From contig CAVQRC010000004.1 of assembly GCA_963715045.1 (NCBI GenBank), positions 682,001-746,000 on the forward strand: a stretch of DNA of 64,000 bases. Reading direction: 5' to 3'. Below the pieces are notes generated by a model that had not been told where the DNA came from, did not search any database, and saw nothing but the letters and a program-made list of their open reading frames with translations. This document shows positions 1 to 9,600 of the stretch, in pieces (the stretch's first letter is position 1; each line of letters starts with the position of its first letter). This stretch comes from CAVQRC01 sp963715045. GTDB taxonomy: Bacteria > Planctomycetota > Planctomycetia > Pirellulales > Lacipirellulaceae. A program made the position numbers and the translations under genes.

Positions 1-2
1 AC

Positions 3-167
3 TTCCCCGTGATTCGCCGGCTGCAGGAGGAACTGCGACGGATCGCCCGCGAAGCCCAGGTCGACGAATACGATGTCAGTCAACCACGCGATTTGACGCA
101 GCGAATCGTGGATCAGGTGGTGTCCAAGGTGGACACGCAACTGCAACTTGTGGGGCAAGCAGGGTGA
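3..167 (+). CDS. C-terminal end of an unidentified protein (5' part outside window)
   Basis: The reading frame is open from the left edge and ends at TGA 165-167, giving 54 residues. The tail is hydrophilic and looks helical (LQEELRRIAREAQVDEYDV near the edge, then RIVDQVVSKVDTQLQLVGQ), with no signal or membrane segment in the visible part. The stop overlaps the GTG start of the next gene (GTGA, 164-167), which argues that the two are translated together. I do not recognise the family from this fragment. Confidence 0.6.
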   Translation, partial: FPVIRRLQEELRRIAREAQVDEYDVSQPRDLTQRIVDQVVSKVDTQLQLVGQAG

Positions 168-817
168 CCAAATCAGCAGTCGAATTGCTCGTGCTCGACG
201 TCCACGGCGTGGTCCTCAATGATCGCTTTCCGCGATTCCTCGCCGAGGTTGCAAGCCATACGGGTGAATCCGTGGCCGAAATCCAGCAGCGCTGGCGCGA
301 TGATCTGCGCGCCTCGGCCTGGATCGGTGAGATCGACGACCGTGAGCTGTGGCAGCGGCTGACGCGTGGTGGCAATGCGGAGGCGTTTCGGCAAGCCCTC
401 GAGTCAGGCTACCAGCTCGGTCCCGCGGCGCCGCACCTGGCATCTTGGTCGACCCGAGTGCCGATCTGGCTGCTCTCCAATCACCGTACTGCCTGGCTGT
501 TGCCGCGGCTTTCTCGGTTCGGCATCTACGACCATTTCGAGCGGATACTCGTCTCGGACGCCATCGGCGCGGTCAAGCCGGACGCCCGCGCTTTTGATAT
601 GGTCTGCAACCGCGTCTCACTGCCTCAGGCCGCGGTCTTCGTAGACGACAAGACGCGTAATGTGAAGGCTGCTCGCCGTCGGGGGCTGCGGGCTGTCCGA
701 GCCGCCGGGTCCGCCAACTGGATCGCCACCGTGGATGCACATCTCGCTGGTGAGGGCAACACGCTCGGGCCTGATGCGACGTCGACCAGCGAGGTCGCTT
801 CCAGCGCCGACGTCTGA
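164..817 (+). CDS. HAD-superfamily hydrolase (HAD-IA type)
   Basis: The 217-residue protein has the HAD motifs in order. Motif I is LLVLDVHGVV near residue 9, motif II is the Ser of LLSNHRT near 105, motif III is the Lys of VKPDARAF near 141, and motif IV is the acidic pair of VFVDDKTRN near 159. A helical cap lies between motifs I and II. It is probably a soluble cytoplasmic phosphatase or haloacid dehalogenase-type enzyme with unknown substrate. The second Asp of the usual DxD in motif I is His here, so the general acid/base is atypical. The GTG start overlaps the previous stop by 4 nt. The last 25 or so residues (Thr/Ser/Ala rich) lie outside the domain. Confidence 0.85.
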   Translation: MTKSAVELLVLDVHGVVLNDRFPRFLAEVASHTGESVAEIQQRWRDDLRASAWIGEIDDRELWQRLTRGGNAEAFRQALESGYQLGPAAPHLASWSTRVPIWLLSNHRTAWLLPRLSRFGIYDHFERILVSDAIGAVKPDARAFDMVCNRVSLPQAAVFVDDKTRNVKAARRRGLRAVRAAGSANWIATVDAHLAGEGNTLGPDATSTSEVASSADV

Positions 818-1003
818 CCTGGATTACTGACCGCCAAGACAGAGGCTTGCCGGGAGCCTCATGCGCGGCGTCGCCCGGAACAGACCGCAGACGATCAACC
901 GCAAGAATTCGAACAGGCCGCAGGCGGTGCAATCAAATTTTCGCTGGCTCGACTTCGGGTTTGCGGCAGGGCCAGGTCGCCGAGGATGGTCTGCAGACAG
1001 TCG

Positions 1004-2104
1004 TCAGTCCTTCCAGCGAAACACGGTCAGCGCGACGACGAAGGGCACCGCGCAGTAAACTGCCATGACCGCGATTTCGGGTCCCAGTGTGAGAATCGAT
1101 TTCCCGTCCATCATCAACGCGCGGAGGGCATCGATCACGGGCGTCAGCGGTAACAACCGGATGATCGGGTGGAAGATTTCCGGGAACCGCTCGTAGGAGA
1201 AGAAGATCCCGCTCAGTGTCCACATCGGCAGCATCACCAGGTTCATCAGACCCGACGCCGTCTCGAGCGTTTTCGCCCGCGACGCGACGAGCAGACCGAT
1301 CGCGGCAAATTCAATGGCTCCCAACACCACCACGAAGGCGATTGAAATCCAGTTGCCGTGAATCACGACTCCGAACAGAAAGTAGGAGAACAACAGCAAG
1401 ACGACAATTTGCGAGATCATGAACACCAGTCGGCTGGCCATCATCGCGATCAGAAAATGCGTCCTCCGCATGGGTGTCGCCATCAGGCGTTTCAAGAGCT
1501 TGCGAATCCGCATGTCGACAATGGCGAAGCCGACTCCCCAGAGCCCACCGCCCATCAGGCCCATCGCCAGCAATCCGGGTACCAGGAAATCGACGTAGCT
1601 GCTGCCCGGTTCGCTGAGTTCGACATCCACGGTCGCAATGACATCCTTCCGGCCCAGCGCTTCCTGCAACCGCCGGTCGACCAGGTTGCGGGCGGCCAGA
1701 CTGCCGGGCCGCGCAGGATCGTACTGGTATTCGACTTCAGCCAGGCTGCCGCTCCGGGCCGCAACCATCAGCGAAGATTTGCTGGTTCTGATCCGCTCGA
1801 TGGATTCCGCTTCGGAAACCGCCCGGGGCTTGATCCGCGGATCCACTTTCAGCTTGGCGATAATCGACTCACATAGAGGGCCTGCGATCACATCGACGTC
1901 GAACGACTCGACAGGTTTGTTACGAAACGCGGTCCCCAGGACCACGACCATCAGCGTCGGGAAGAAGTACACCCAGAACACGGCCTCGGGACGGCGAATG
2001 AATTCGCGGACGCGGGCGACTGAAATCGCAAGAATGGGATGCGGCGGCTTCACTGGCTGGCACGAATCCAAGAAAGGGTCCCAAAGCGTGTCGTCATGCG
2101 TCAA
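1004..2104 (-). CDS. ABC-2 type transporter permease
   Basis: This 366-residue integral membrane protein has the ABC-2 layout: a short cytosolic N-terminus, a first membrane helix near residue 42 (VFWVYFFPTLMVVVLG), a large extracytoplasmic domain to about 165, then five hydrophobic segments between about 170 and 365. The conserved permease stretch FLVPGLLAMGLMGGG begins the second block. It should pair with the ATPase encoded immediately upstream to export a drug, lipid or other small molecule. Its ATG overlaps the ATPase stop (ATGA, 2101-2104), which is typical of a co-translated exporter pair. Substrate unknown. Confidence 0.9.
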   Translation of the reverse strand: MTHDDTLWDPFLDSCQPVKPPHPILAISVARVREFIRRPEAVFWVYFFPTLMVVVLGTAFRNKPVESFDVDVIAGPLCESIIAKLKVDPRIKPRAVSEAESIERIRTSKSSLMVAARSGSLAEVEYQYDPARPGSLAARNLVDRRLQEALGRKDVIATVDVELSEPGSSYVDFLVPGLLAMGLMGGGLWGVGFAIVDMRIRKLLKRLMATPMRRTHFLIAMMASRLVFMISQIVVLLLFSYFLFGVVIHGNWISIAFVVVLGAIEFAAIGLLVASRAKTLETASGLMNLVMLPMWTLSGIFFSYERFPEIFHPIIRLLPLTPVIDALRALMMDGKSILTLGPEIAVMAVYCAVPFVVALTVFRWKD

Positions 2105-3046
2105 CTCGCGTCTTCGATGAGGTGGCGTCCCGTGAGACTTACGAACACATCCTCCAGACTTGCGTGCCGCGTCGTCAAGCTGGCGAGGGCCATCTCCTGC
2201 TCCGCCAGGCGATTGATCAGCGCGGGCAGCACGACGTGCGGCTCGCCAACGGTGAGATGAAACCCCGCATCGTGGCGGTGCACCTGTGCGACGGTCGGGA
2301 TCGACTCGATCATCGAGATATCCACCGCGTCCTGGCTGCGATCGATCGAGAACTCGATCACGTGATCAGCACCGATCGTCCGCACGAGTTCGGCGGGAGA
2401 CCCCTCGGCGATAATCCGGCCGGCGTCGAAAATCGCGACGCGATCGCACAGCCTTTCCGCTTCTTCCATGTAGTGCGTTGTCAGCAAGACCGTTTTGCCT
2501 TCCCGCTTGAACGTCTCGATGATGTGCCACAATTGTCTGCGGCTGGACGGGTCCAGCCCTGTGGTGGGTTCATCCAGGAAGATCAACTCCGGGTCGCCGA
2601 CCAGCGCGGTCGCGACTGCCAGACGCTGCTTCTGCCCACCGGATAGCGTCTTGATCCAGGCGTTCGTTCTTTTCTTCGAGCGAGACGCGGGCGATCGCTT
2701 CCGAGGGATCGATCCCCGTCTCATAGAAACTGCGGAACAAGGTCAGCGTCTCGCCAACGGTCAATCGTTCGCTGAGTTGGGTTTCCTGAAGTGAGACGCC
2801 GATCCGTTCGCGAATCGCGACCGCGTCCCGCTCCCACCGCATCCCCAACACTTCCGCGTCGCCGGACGTCGCGTCGAGCAGACCCTCCAGGATTTCGATC
2901 GTCGTGGTCTTGCCAGCTCCGTTGGGTCCCAGCACGCCGTAGCACTCGCCCGTCGCGATCTCGAAATCAACGCCGCGAACCGCTTCCACCGGCGGCTTGC
3001 CGGGATACGTCTTGACCAGATTGGTGCAGCGAACAGCGGAAGACAT
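2101..3046 (-). CDS. ABC transporter ATP-binding protein (one frame break)
   Basis: ABC-2 family ATPase partnering the downstream permease. The N-terminal frame (from ATG 3046) carries Walker A, GPNGAGKTTTIEIL. The C-terminal frame carries the signature LSGGQKQRLAV, Walker B LIFLDEPTTGLDP and the H-loop TTHYMEE. The two halves lie in different frames. Removing one A near 2664-2675 restores a continuous family-typical sequence (SLEEKTNAWIKTLSGGQ), so the break is probably a sequencing or assembly error; a genuine frameshift mutation would leave a dead transporter. The ATG at 3046 precedes the conserved LVKTYPG; an in-frame ATG at 3079 is an alternative. Confidence 0.85.
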
Positions 3047-3236
3047 AGTGGGTTGGAATCGCGAAGACTGGACTGGCATGAGGAGTGCGACGTCAGGGGA
3101 TTCCAGCGTATAGCTCCACCTCTGCTGCGACCAGACCACCGCGGATCCCCCGTCAAAACTGAGTGCTGCCTCTTGCGGACCGCATTTTCTGTTTGAGATC
3201 GAGCGTGCGAAATTCTTACAATGGGCTGAACTCAGT

Positions 3237-3965
3237 ATGGAACGCAATCCGGACCAGGAGCCGCCAGAGCCCACAGCCTGGGAAGCGGACGTAGGTATTT
3301 TCGATCCCGTCACGGGAGCTGGAGTCGACAGTTATGGCTTTGCCGAATCCGGTAATTCCAGCCCGCGCCCGGACGGGATGGAAGGGCAACTCTACACGGA
3401 CGAGTACATCCTTGGCTTCTGGGTGATCCCGAATGCCGACGATTATCGCTCCGATATCCCACCCGGAGCCACATTACTGTTCGGCGACATTCGTAAGGCG
3501 GATGGAACCGTGATCAGCCAGAGCAACGATGACGACACCGATGGCGTGTCGCAGGACTGGGACGCGACGGGCAACGAATTGCCGCCCGGTCCCGTCGGCG
3601 TCGGCTTCTACAACGACGGGACGACAACGCTGCCCAGCCAATATGAGGACGTGACGATCGACAGCATCGTCGCGCTGACCTACTACGACGGCGACTTCGA
3701 CGCCGATGGCGACGTCGATGGCAACGACTTTTTGATCTGGCAGGCCGGCTTCGGAACGGAGACCTACGCCAGCCCTCGAATTGGTGATGCCGATTGGGAT
3801 GCGGACGTCGATGGCGATGACTTCCTCGCCTGGCAGAGAAACTTCGGGAATGTCAGTGCCATGTCGGGCACCGGAGGTGGGGTGGGCGTGCCCGAGCCCG
3901 CGAGCCTGGCGTCGTTGCTGCTCGCTGGCCTGAGCCTGGCGGCCGGTCACCGGCGGCGGAGCTAG
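3237..3965 (+). CDS. PEP-CTERM / dockerin-like surface protein, N-terminally incomplete
   Basis: The 242-residue acidic protein has two Ca-binding dockerin-like repeats near 153-205 (FDADGDVDGNDFLIWQ and WDADVDGDDFLAWQ) and a C-terminal exosortase sorting tail near 219 (VPEPASLASLLLAGL followed by HRRRS). This architecture is common among planctomycete surface proteins: export, recognition of the PEP tail by an exosortase, and attachment or release at the envelope. No signal peptide is present at the only available start, and nothing convincing lies upstream. The gene is therefore either 5'-truncated or hidden by a frame error. No exosortase gene is in the window. Confidence 0.75.
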   Translation: MERNPDQEPPEPTAWEADVGIFDPVTGAGVDSYGFAESGNSSPRPDGMEGQLYTDEYILGFWVIPNADDYRSDIPPGATLLFGDIRKADGTVISQSNDDDTDGVSQDWDATGNELPPGPVGVGFYNDGTTTLPSQYEDVTIDSIVALTYYDGDFDADGDVDGNDFLIWQAGFGTETYASPRIGDADWDADVDGDDFLAWQRNFGNVSAMSGTGGGVGVPEPASLASLLLAGLSLAAGHRRRS

Positions 3966-4062
3966 GAATCGCCTACGCCCGGCCTGGCGACCGCATCGCC
4001 GTCAGGCCGGGAGGCTACCCCATGAGTTGCTGAGCCGGCCTCGGCTCGTCGGCGGCGGGCAG

Positions 4063-5226
4063 CTATTCCCAGGTCTGCTGCGGCTCGTAGCCGTAGGTGG
4101 CCTGATAATCGCCGCACACTTCGTCGATCCGCTCTCGCACCTCGGGTGCCAGGCGATGCAGGTTCGGCCGGTAATCCCGCTGTGAATCGACATATTGCGT
4201 CAGCCTGTCGCGGACCTGCTCGAAGTCGCCCAGTTGCAGCGTTTCATAGACGGCTTCGATCTGGCCGATCGGATCGCTGACGACCTCTTCGTATCTCACG
4301 TCACAAATCGCGTCGGCATCGAGCTGTTCGCGTTGCTTTTCGAATCCCCGGTACATTCGCTGAAACGAGTCGAAGATGAACTCGTCCAGGTCGCGATGGT
4401 GCGGGACCTGAAAGCCCTGCGCGGCGTCGAGCGCCGTCCACAGTCGCACGGTCGAGGCGTACAACTCGTGTGGATCGCGGACAATGTGAATGAACTTCGC
4501 GCCCGGGAACATTTCGGCCAGCAACGCGATCCGGCCCGTATGCGGCGGGGACTTCAACACCAGACGCTTGCGGTGGCGATACGTCAGGGCCGTTACGAAC
4601 GACTCGAGGGATTGCTTGAACGCCTGCACTTCATCCTCGGCGACGTCTTCGAGGTCGAGCGTGTCCATGTGCACGGGCGGGTGATTGGGAAACGCCATCC
4701 GCAAATAGGGCGTGGGGGCGCCCATTCCGCAGAGGGCGAACTCGTCTTCCTGCGGCCGCTCGAAACCGGCCGCCATGTGGTCCATCGGTCGCTGCTTGGG
4801 GATCAGAAAACCCAGCAGTCCCGGCAACACCGACTCGGTGATCAGAAAATGGTGCGGGGCGAAACACTCGTAGGTGGTGGGGTAACCGAATTGGTCATCG
4901 CACGTGAGCAGCTCATGGAGGAATGTCGTTCCGCTGCGCCAGTGCCCGATGATGAACACCGGCGGGTGCTCGAGGCGGGTTGCGTCGAGCCGCCGGCCGT
5001 GAGACAAACGCTGCCAGCGATACAGACAGGAATTCACGAGACTCGCGAGCGAGACCGTGGCCACCAGCCCCCATCGCGAGGGATGAACGCGGAAGCGGTT
5101 GTCGATCAGCAAGCGGGCGAAGGTTCGCACCCGCATCCCATGCCAGAATCGCAAGTACCGTTGGGAATAGTGCGAGATCGGCTCGGCGCGGGCCGACTGG
5201 GGAGACGGTGAGATTGTGGAAGACAT
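4063..5226 (-). CDS. Sulfotransferase family protein
   Basis: The 387-residue protein has the two PAPS-binding signatures of the sulfotransferase fold. The 5'-phosphosulfate loop is FIIGHWRSGTTFLHELL near residue 91, and the 3'-phosphate region is FIHIVRDPHELYAST near 240. It should transfer sulfate from PAPS to a carbohydrate, lipid or protein acceptor; the acceptor cannot be told from sequence. Planctomycete genomes carry many such enzymes, in line with their handling of sulfated polymers. It is a single gene facing away from the following intergenic repeat region, with a convergent PEP-CTERM gene about 100 bp from its end. Confidence 0.88.
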   Translation of the reverse strand: MSSTISPSPQSARAEPISHYSQRYLRFWHGMRVRTFARLLIDNRFRVHPSRWGLVATVSLASLVNSCLYRWQRLSHGRRLDATRLEHPPVFIIGHWRSGTTFLHELLTCDDQFGYPTTYECFAPHHFLITESVLPGLLGFLIPKQRPMDHMAAGFERPQEDEFALCGMGAPTPYLRMAFPNHPPVHMDTLDLEDVAEDEVQAFKQSLESFVTALTYRHRKRLVLKSPPHTGRIALLAEMFPGAKFIHIVRDPHELYASTVRLWTALDAAQGFQVPHHRDLDEFIFDSFQRMYRGFEKQREQLDADAICDVRYEEVVSDPIGQIEAVYETLQLGDFEQVRDRLTQYVDSQRDYRPNLHRLAPEVRERIDEVCGDYQATYGYEPQQTWE

Positions 5227-5585
5227 GTCGTGGCATTCGGTGGTATGGCGAGGCCCTGACCTGACTCGGCCTGGCCTGACCTGGTTCCAGCGGCACCCTG
5301 ACGTTCCATCACGTGAAATCCTTGGCTTGCCTCACTTCGCCGCCACCCGGTATTCCCCCAGCGACATTCGCCGTGCGGAGACCTCACTCAGGGTGAGGCG
5401 GGGTGGTGGCTGAACTGTCGGACCCCGCGATTCTATCCATTGCCAAACGGGGGCGATACACGCGTCTTCGATCCGTCAGGAATCGCAACTCATTTCCGGT
5501 CAGACGTGTATTACTGAAATGGGCCGTTGGGTGATATATCGATTTCGCGGCGGGCGAGATGGGGGGCGAGATCCGGGGTGCAGTA

Positions 5586-5690
5586 ACGGGCTTGTTTGGG
5601 TCGCGGAAGCGGCCCGGCGCTGAATGACTAAGAACTAATGACTAAGGAATGCCCAATGAAGAATTCCCAACAGGAAGTGGCCCGACGAGC
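5586..5690 (+). repeat. TGACTAATGACTA-type repeat, partial copy
   Basis: About 105 bp match, with substitutions, the block at 63200-63310. Shared parts are an ACGGGCTTGT lead, a GAAGCGGC core, then TGAATGACTAAG, CTAATGACTA and AATTCCCAACA. Only the left arm of the longer hairpin form (see 24008-24160 and 63200-63410) is present. It is noncoding and lies between divergent genes. Confidence 0.7.
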
Positions 5691-5845
5691 CGGACTCGAC
5701 GGCTGCGGCCAGTTTTTCTGAAAGTGTCTTCGGATCGTACGAGAGATCCCAAGGGCGGCCATGCGGTTGACCCCCCCGGAAGGACCATGCTCAGGGCTCA
5801 GGGCTCAGAGGGCAGGGCTCAGGGTGTCTGATTTCCCGGTCATCG

Positions 5846-5990
5846 AGATGAAGCCACAGAGGACACCGAGGACACAGAGCCCAGGGACTGGGGACTGGAC
5901 AACGGCGGATTCAGGTACGGTCGGCCATTTCTCTCTGTGAGCTCTTGTTTCTCTGTGGCTATCCTTGTTTCTCTGTGGCTTTGCCTGGCG
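5846..5990 (+). repeat. CACAGAG/CTCTGTG inverted-arm repeat, copy 1
   Basis: A block of about 140 bp starts with GCCACAGAGGACACCGAGG and ends with TTTCTCTGTGGC. The two ends are inverted repeats of each other, so the transcript or single strand could form a hairpin. The right arm is duplicated in this copy (TTTCTCTGTGGC occurs twice). Sister copies are at 27165-27290 and 54790-54915 in the same orientation. Just upstream (5788-5826) is a GGCTCAGGGCTCAG short tandem stretch. The rest of 5227-6178 shows no gene. Confidence 0.75.
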
Positions 5991-6178
5991 ATGCCGGCAA
6001 GTGTGTGGAACAACGAGGCCGACGCCAATCTGCCCGGATCTGGAGTGCGTGTTCTCAATGTGCGACTGCGGCTGTAGGCTGACTTCCCAGCCGTTGTTCA
6101 GAACACTGAGGACCCCGAACACAACCCTTCGTCGTGACGGAAAGGCCTCGCGTATTGCGAGAGGAGGAAGTCAGCGTG

Positions 6179-6616
6179 ATGCGTTCGCTTGCCGAGGCCT
6201 TCGTTCGCTACCACCGTGGCCTGGGAAGGATGCCTCGGAACTGGAAGCCGTGGCTGCTGTCGCTGCTGACGGCGAATATGATCGTGCCGCTGTTCTGGAT
6301 CGCTCGGGTCGAAGCCCAGGTCGTGTTCGGGGTGGCTCTGCTCAACGGGGCGATCTTCGTGGTGCTCACGGCCTTCAGCGGCTTCTCGCGGCTGCTGGGG
6401 CTGGGGCACATCGGCTGGGTGCCACTGGTGTGGTTTCTGTGGGAGCGGTTGCCCGCTTACGCCCCCGGCACGCCATTCGGTTTCTGGCTGCGGGCCGTCG
6501 TGGTGCTGAATTCGATTTCGCTGGTGTTCGATACCTGGAATGTGATCCGCTACGTGCGGGGAGACCGCGGCGAGATGGTCGTGGGCCTTGACGGGCCCGT
6601 GCAACCCGACGGCTGA
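6179..6616 (+). CDS. Small integral membrane protein, unknown function
   Basis: The product is a polytopic protein of 145 residues with four hydrophobic segments: near residues 22-40 (LLSLLTANMIVPLFWI), 45-68 (VFGVALLNGAIFVVLTAF), 74-88 and 103-122. It has a short charged N-terminus and a hydrophilic tail. I chose ATG 6179 because a good Shine-Dalgarno (GAGGAGG, 6161-6167) lies just upstream; an in-frame start at 6134 has none. The family is not recognised. It ends 6 bp from the convergent end of the NRPS gene. Confidence 0.7.
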   Translation: MRSLAEAFVRYHRGLGRMPRNWKPWLLSLLTANMIVPLFWIARVEAQVVFGVALLNGAIFVVLTAFSGFSRLLGLGHIGWVPLVWFLWERLPAYAPGTPFGFWLRAVVVLNSISLVFDTWNVIRYVRGDRGEMVVGLDGPVQPDG

Positions 6617-6622
6617 TGGTAG

Positions 6623-9600
6623 TCAGAAGGTGTACGTGGCGGCACCGACCTGGAGCCCCGACGTGACGTTGACGATCAGGGCGATGTCGCCGGTGTTGCG
6701 CGTTTCCGAGCGAGGGCCTCCTGCAAGGCGAACGGGACGGCGGAAGTGAACAAGTCCTCGCCCTCCTTGACGACGTCGACGACCGAGGCCGGATCCATAC
6801 CCAGCAGCGTGGCCAGTTCGCGATTGAAGGCCGACGAGAATTGTGGCGGGAGCAGCAGCCCGATGTCTTCGATGTCGAGCCCTTCGCGGCTCAGCAAACG
6901 GCCGACCGTCTCGGGAACGCATTTGAGATACAGGCTTTCGATCTCGGGATCCACGCGGAGATCGGCATAGGGCTTTCCGTCACGGTAATACCCTTCCGCA
7001 TGGCGAGCCGCGATCAACTCCGGGAAATGCCGGAACTCGAACCGCCCGAACCCGCGCTGGCCCTGCCCTGCCGCATCCAGAATCACGGCCGAGGCGGCTT
7101 CGCGAATACCGAACAAGTCGTCGGGAAACACCGACTTGTTCTGCTCGATCTCGGCCGCCACGACCATCGCCGTGCGGTACAGGCCGGCCTGGAGCATGTT
7201 GGTCGCGACCTGCAATGCGTTGAGTGTGCCGAGAGCTCCGTTGTAGACGTCGAACGCGAAGGTCTTCTTGTCGTCCTCCGATTCGATCACCTCGTTCATG
7301 TGCAGGTCGCCGCCAATCATCGTGGCGATCGCCGGCTCGGAAATGTAACCGGTCCGCAGCATGCCTGTAAAAATCAGCAGCTCGATATCACTGCGATCGT
7401 AGTCGGATGCCGCCAGGCATCGCTCGGCAGCCGCCGCCGAGAGCGCGAACGTATCGGCTTCGATCCCCTCGTCTGCCGTTGCCTGGCCCAGGCTGTGCAC
7501 GCACACGTGGTGGGTCGCCTGGGCGTCGGCCGGCCGCGGATCCGCCGCCGATTCGCGAACCCGGGGGGCACCACCACTCGCCTGACGGCGAATGCGATCG
7601 GGAAGATCGTCGAACGTGTAGATCCCCGTCCCGATCGTCTGGCCCGAACCGGTGATGCCGAACACCACGTTGTCGCCCGTCTTGATCCGACCGTTGAAGA
7701 TGTTGTCCCAGACGGCCACCATATGGGCCGTTGAGGCCGTATTCCCGCGTTGGGCCAGATTGTTGATCGTGTTGCTGTCAGTGCAGATCTTCTTCTTGTA
7801 CGTCTTGTTGATCGCCCGCTTGCCCTCGCGGAGCGAACGATCCGATGTCTGGTGCATGATCAGCTGATCGATCTGCTCGGGCGACCAGGGGCTTTTCTCG
7901 AACATGTGACGGGCGTGCGAGACGGAGTGCTTGACCGCCACGGCCGTGTGCTCCATCGGGTTGGGCACCCGCATGATCGGGCCGCCGTGCGGTTGATCTG
8001 TCAGGCTGCCGATGCACATCCGGCTGTACTTGCACAGCGAATACATTTCCAGTTCGTGAAAACCGACGTCCTTGTTGGCGGCCTCTTCGAGGATGATCGC
8101 CGCACCCGCGTCGCCCACCGTCAGGCAGGCCAGGCGGGGGTCCATGAACTCGCAGATTTCCTTCTGTGCCGTGCGGGTGATGTCGGTAATGAATTCGCCG
8201 CTGACGACCATCGCCCGACGAATGCGGCCGGTCGTGATGTAGGCCTGCGCGATTTGCATGGCCGTGAACATGCCGGTGCAGGCATTGGTGATATCGAACG
8301 CGATCGCGTTTTTGAATCCGAAACGAGCCTTGAGCTGACTGGTCGTATTGGGTTCGATCGAGACGACGTAGTACTTGTCCGTCCGCACGATATTGCAGGC
8401 AATCAGTAACTCGATGTCGTCGACGTCGTGTTGGGAATTGTCCAGGCAGATCTGCACGGCTTTTGTCGCCAGGTCGATTGCGAACTCGTCTTCACCGGCC
8501 ATTCTGCGAGACTTGATCCCGGTCATCTTCTGCAGCGGAAACCAGATTTTGGTCGTGCACCCGTCGAGGATCTCCTTCGAGGAGACTTCTTTGGGCGGCA
8601 GGTACACGCCCATGCTTTCGATGACGGTGTTGATCTTCTTGATTTCGAGGGGCACTCTGGGCAAGGGGCGGGCGACCCGTTTGGGCGTTGCCGCCGGGTC
8701 GACCACAGGTGCGGGCCTCGGCGCGGGGACGGCGAGGAAGCCTTCCCCGGCGGTCGTCTCCACGGGCTGGCTGGTGGCTTCGGCGCCGACGGCTTCGGCC
8801 AGTTCGGCGATGGTGGGGTGAGCAAACAGGAGCGCGGGCGTGACGCTCAGTCCCGCCTGCTCGGCCAGCGCGGCACACTCGAGACTTTGGATCGACGCGC
8901 CGCCAAGATCGAAGAAGTTGTCGTGGACCCCCACGTCGTCGATCCCCAGAACGGTCTGCCAGACTTCGGCCAGGGAGGTTTCGGCCGGATTGCGGGGGGC
9001 CACGTAAGGCGCCTCCATCACAGGCCGCGACGCATCCGGGGCCGGCAACGCCTTGCGATCGACTTTGCCGGCCGGATTCAGCGGCAGCGCGTCGAGCCAC
9101 AGGGTGTACGTCGGCAGCATGTACTCGGGCAGTTCCTGCCGCAGATAGTCGCGAATCTCGTTGAGGTTCGGGCGGGTGTCGCCGGCCGGTACGACGTACG
9201 CGACGAGCTGCTTGGCATCGACGCTGACGCCCGTCTGCCGCGCCGTCACAACCGCCTGGCGGATATCGGGGTGAGCGTTCAAGCGATTCTCGATCTCGCC
9301 CAGTTCGATGCGAAACCCGCGAATCTTGACTTGGAAATCGGAGCGGCCGAGGAATTCCAGGCTGCCGTCGGCGCGATACCGAGCCAGGTCACCGGTCTGA
9401 TAGAGCCGTTCGCCGGCCGCGGTGGCAAAAGGATGCGGGACAAATTTTTCGGCGGTCAACTCCGGCTGGTTGAGGTACCCGCGGGCGAGTCCCGCGCCGC
9501 CGATATACAGATCGGCCGGCACACCGATCGGTACCGGTTCCATCTGTTCGTCGAGCAGATAGATTTGCGTGTTGGCGATCGGATGGCCGAGCGAGATCGG

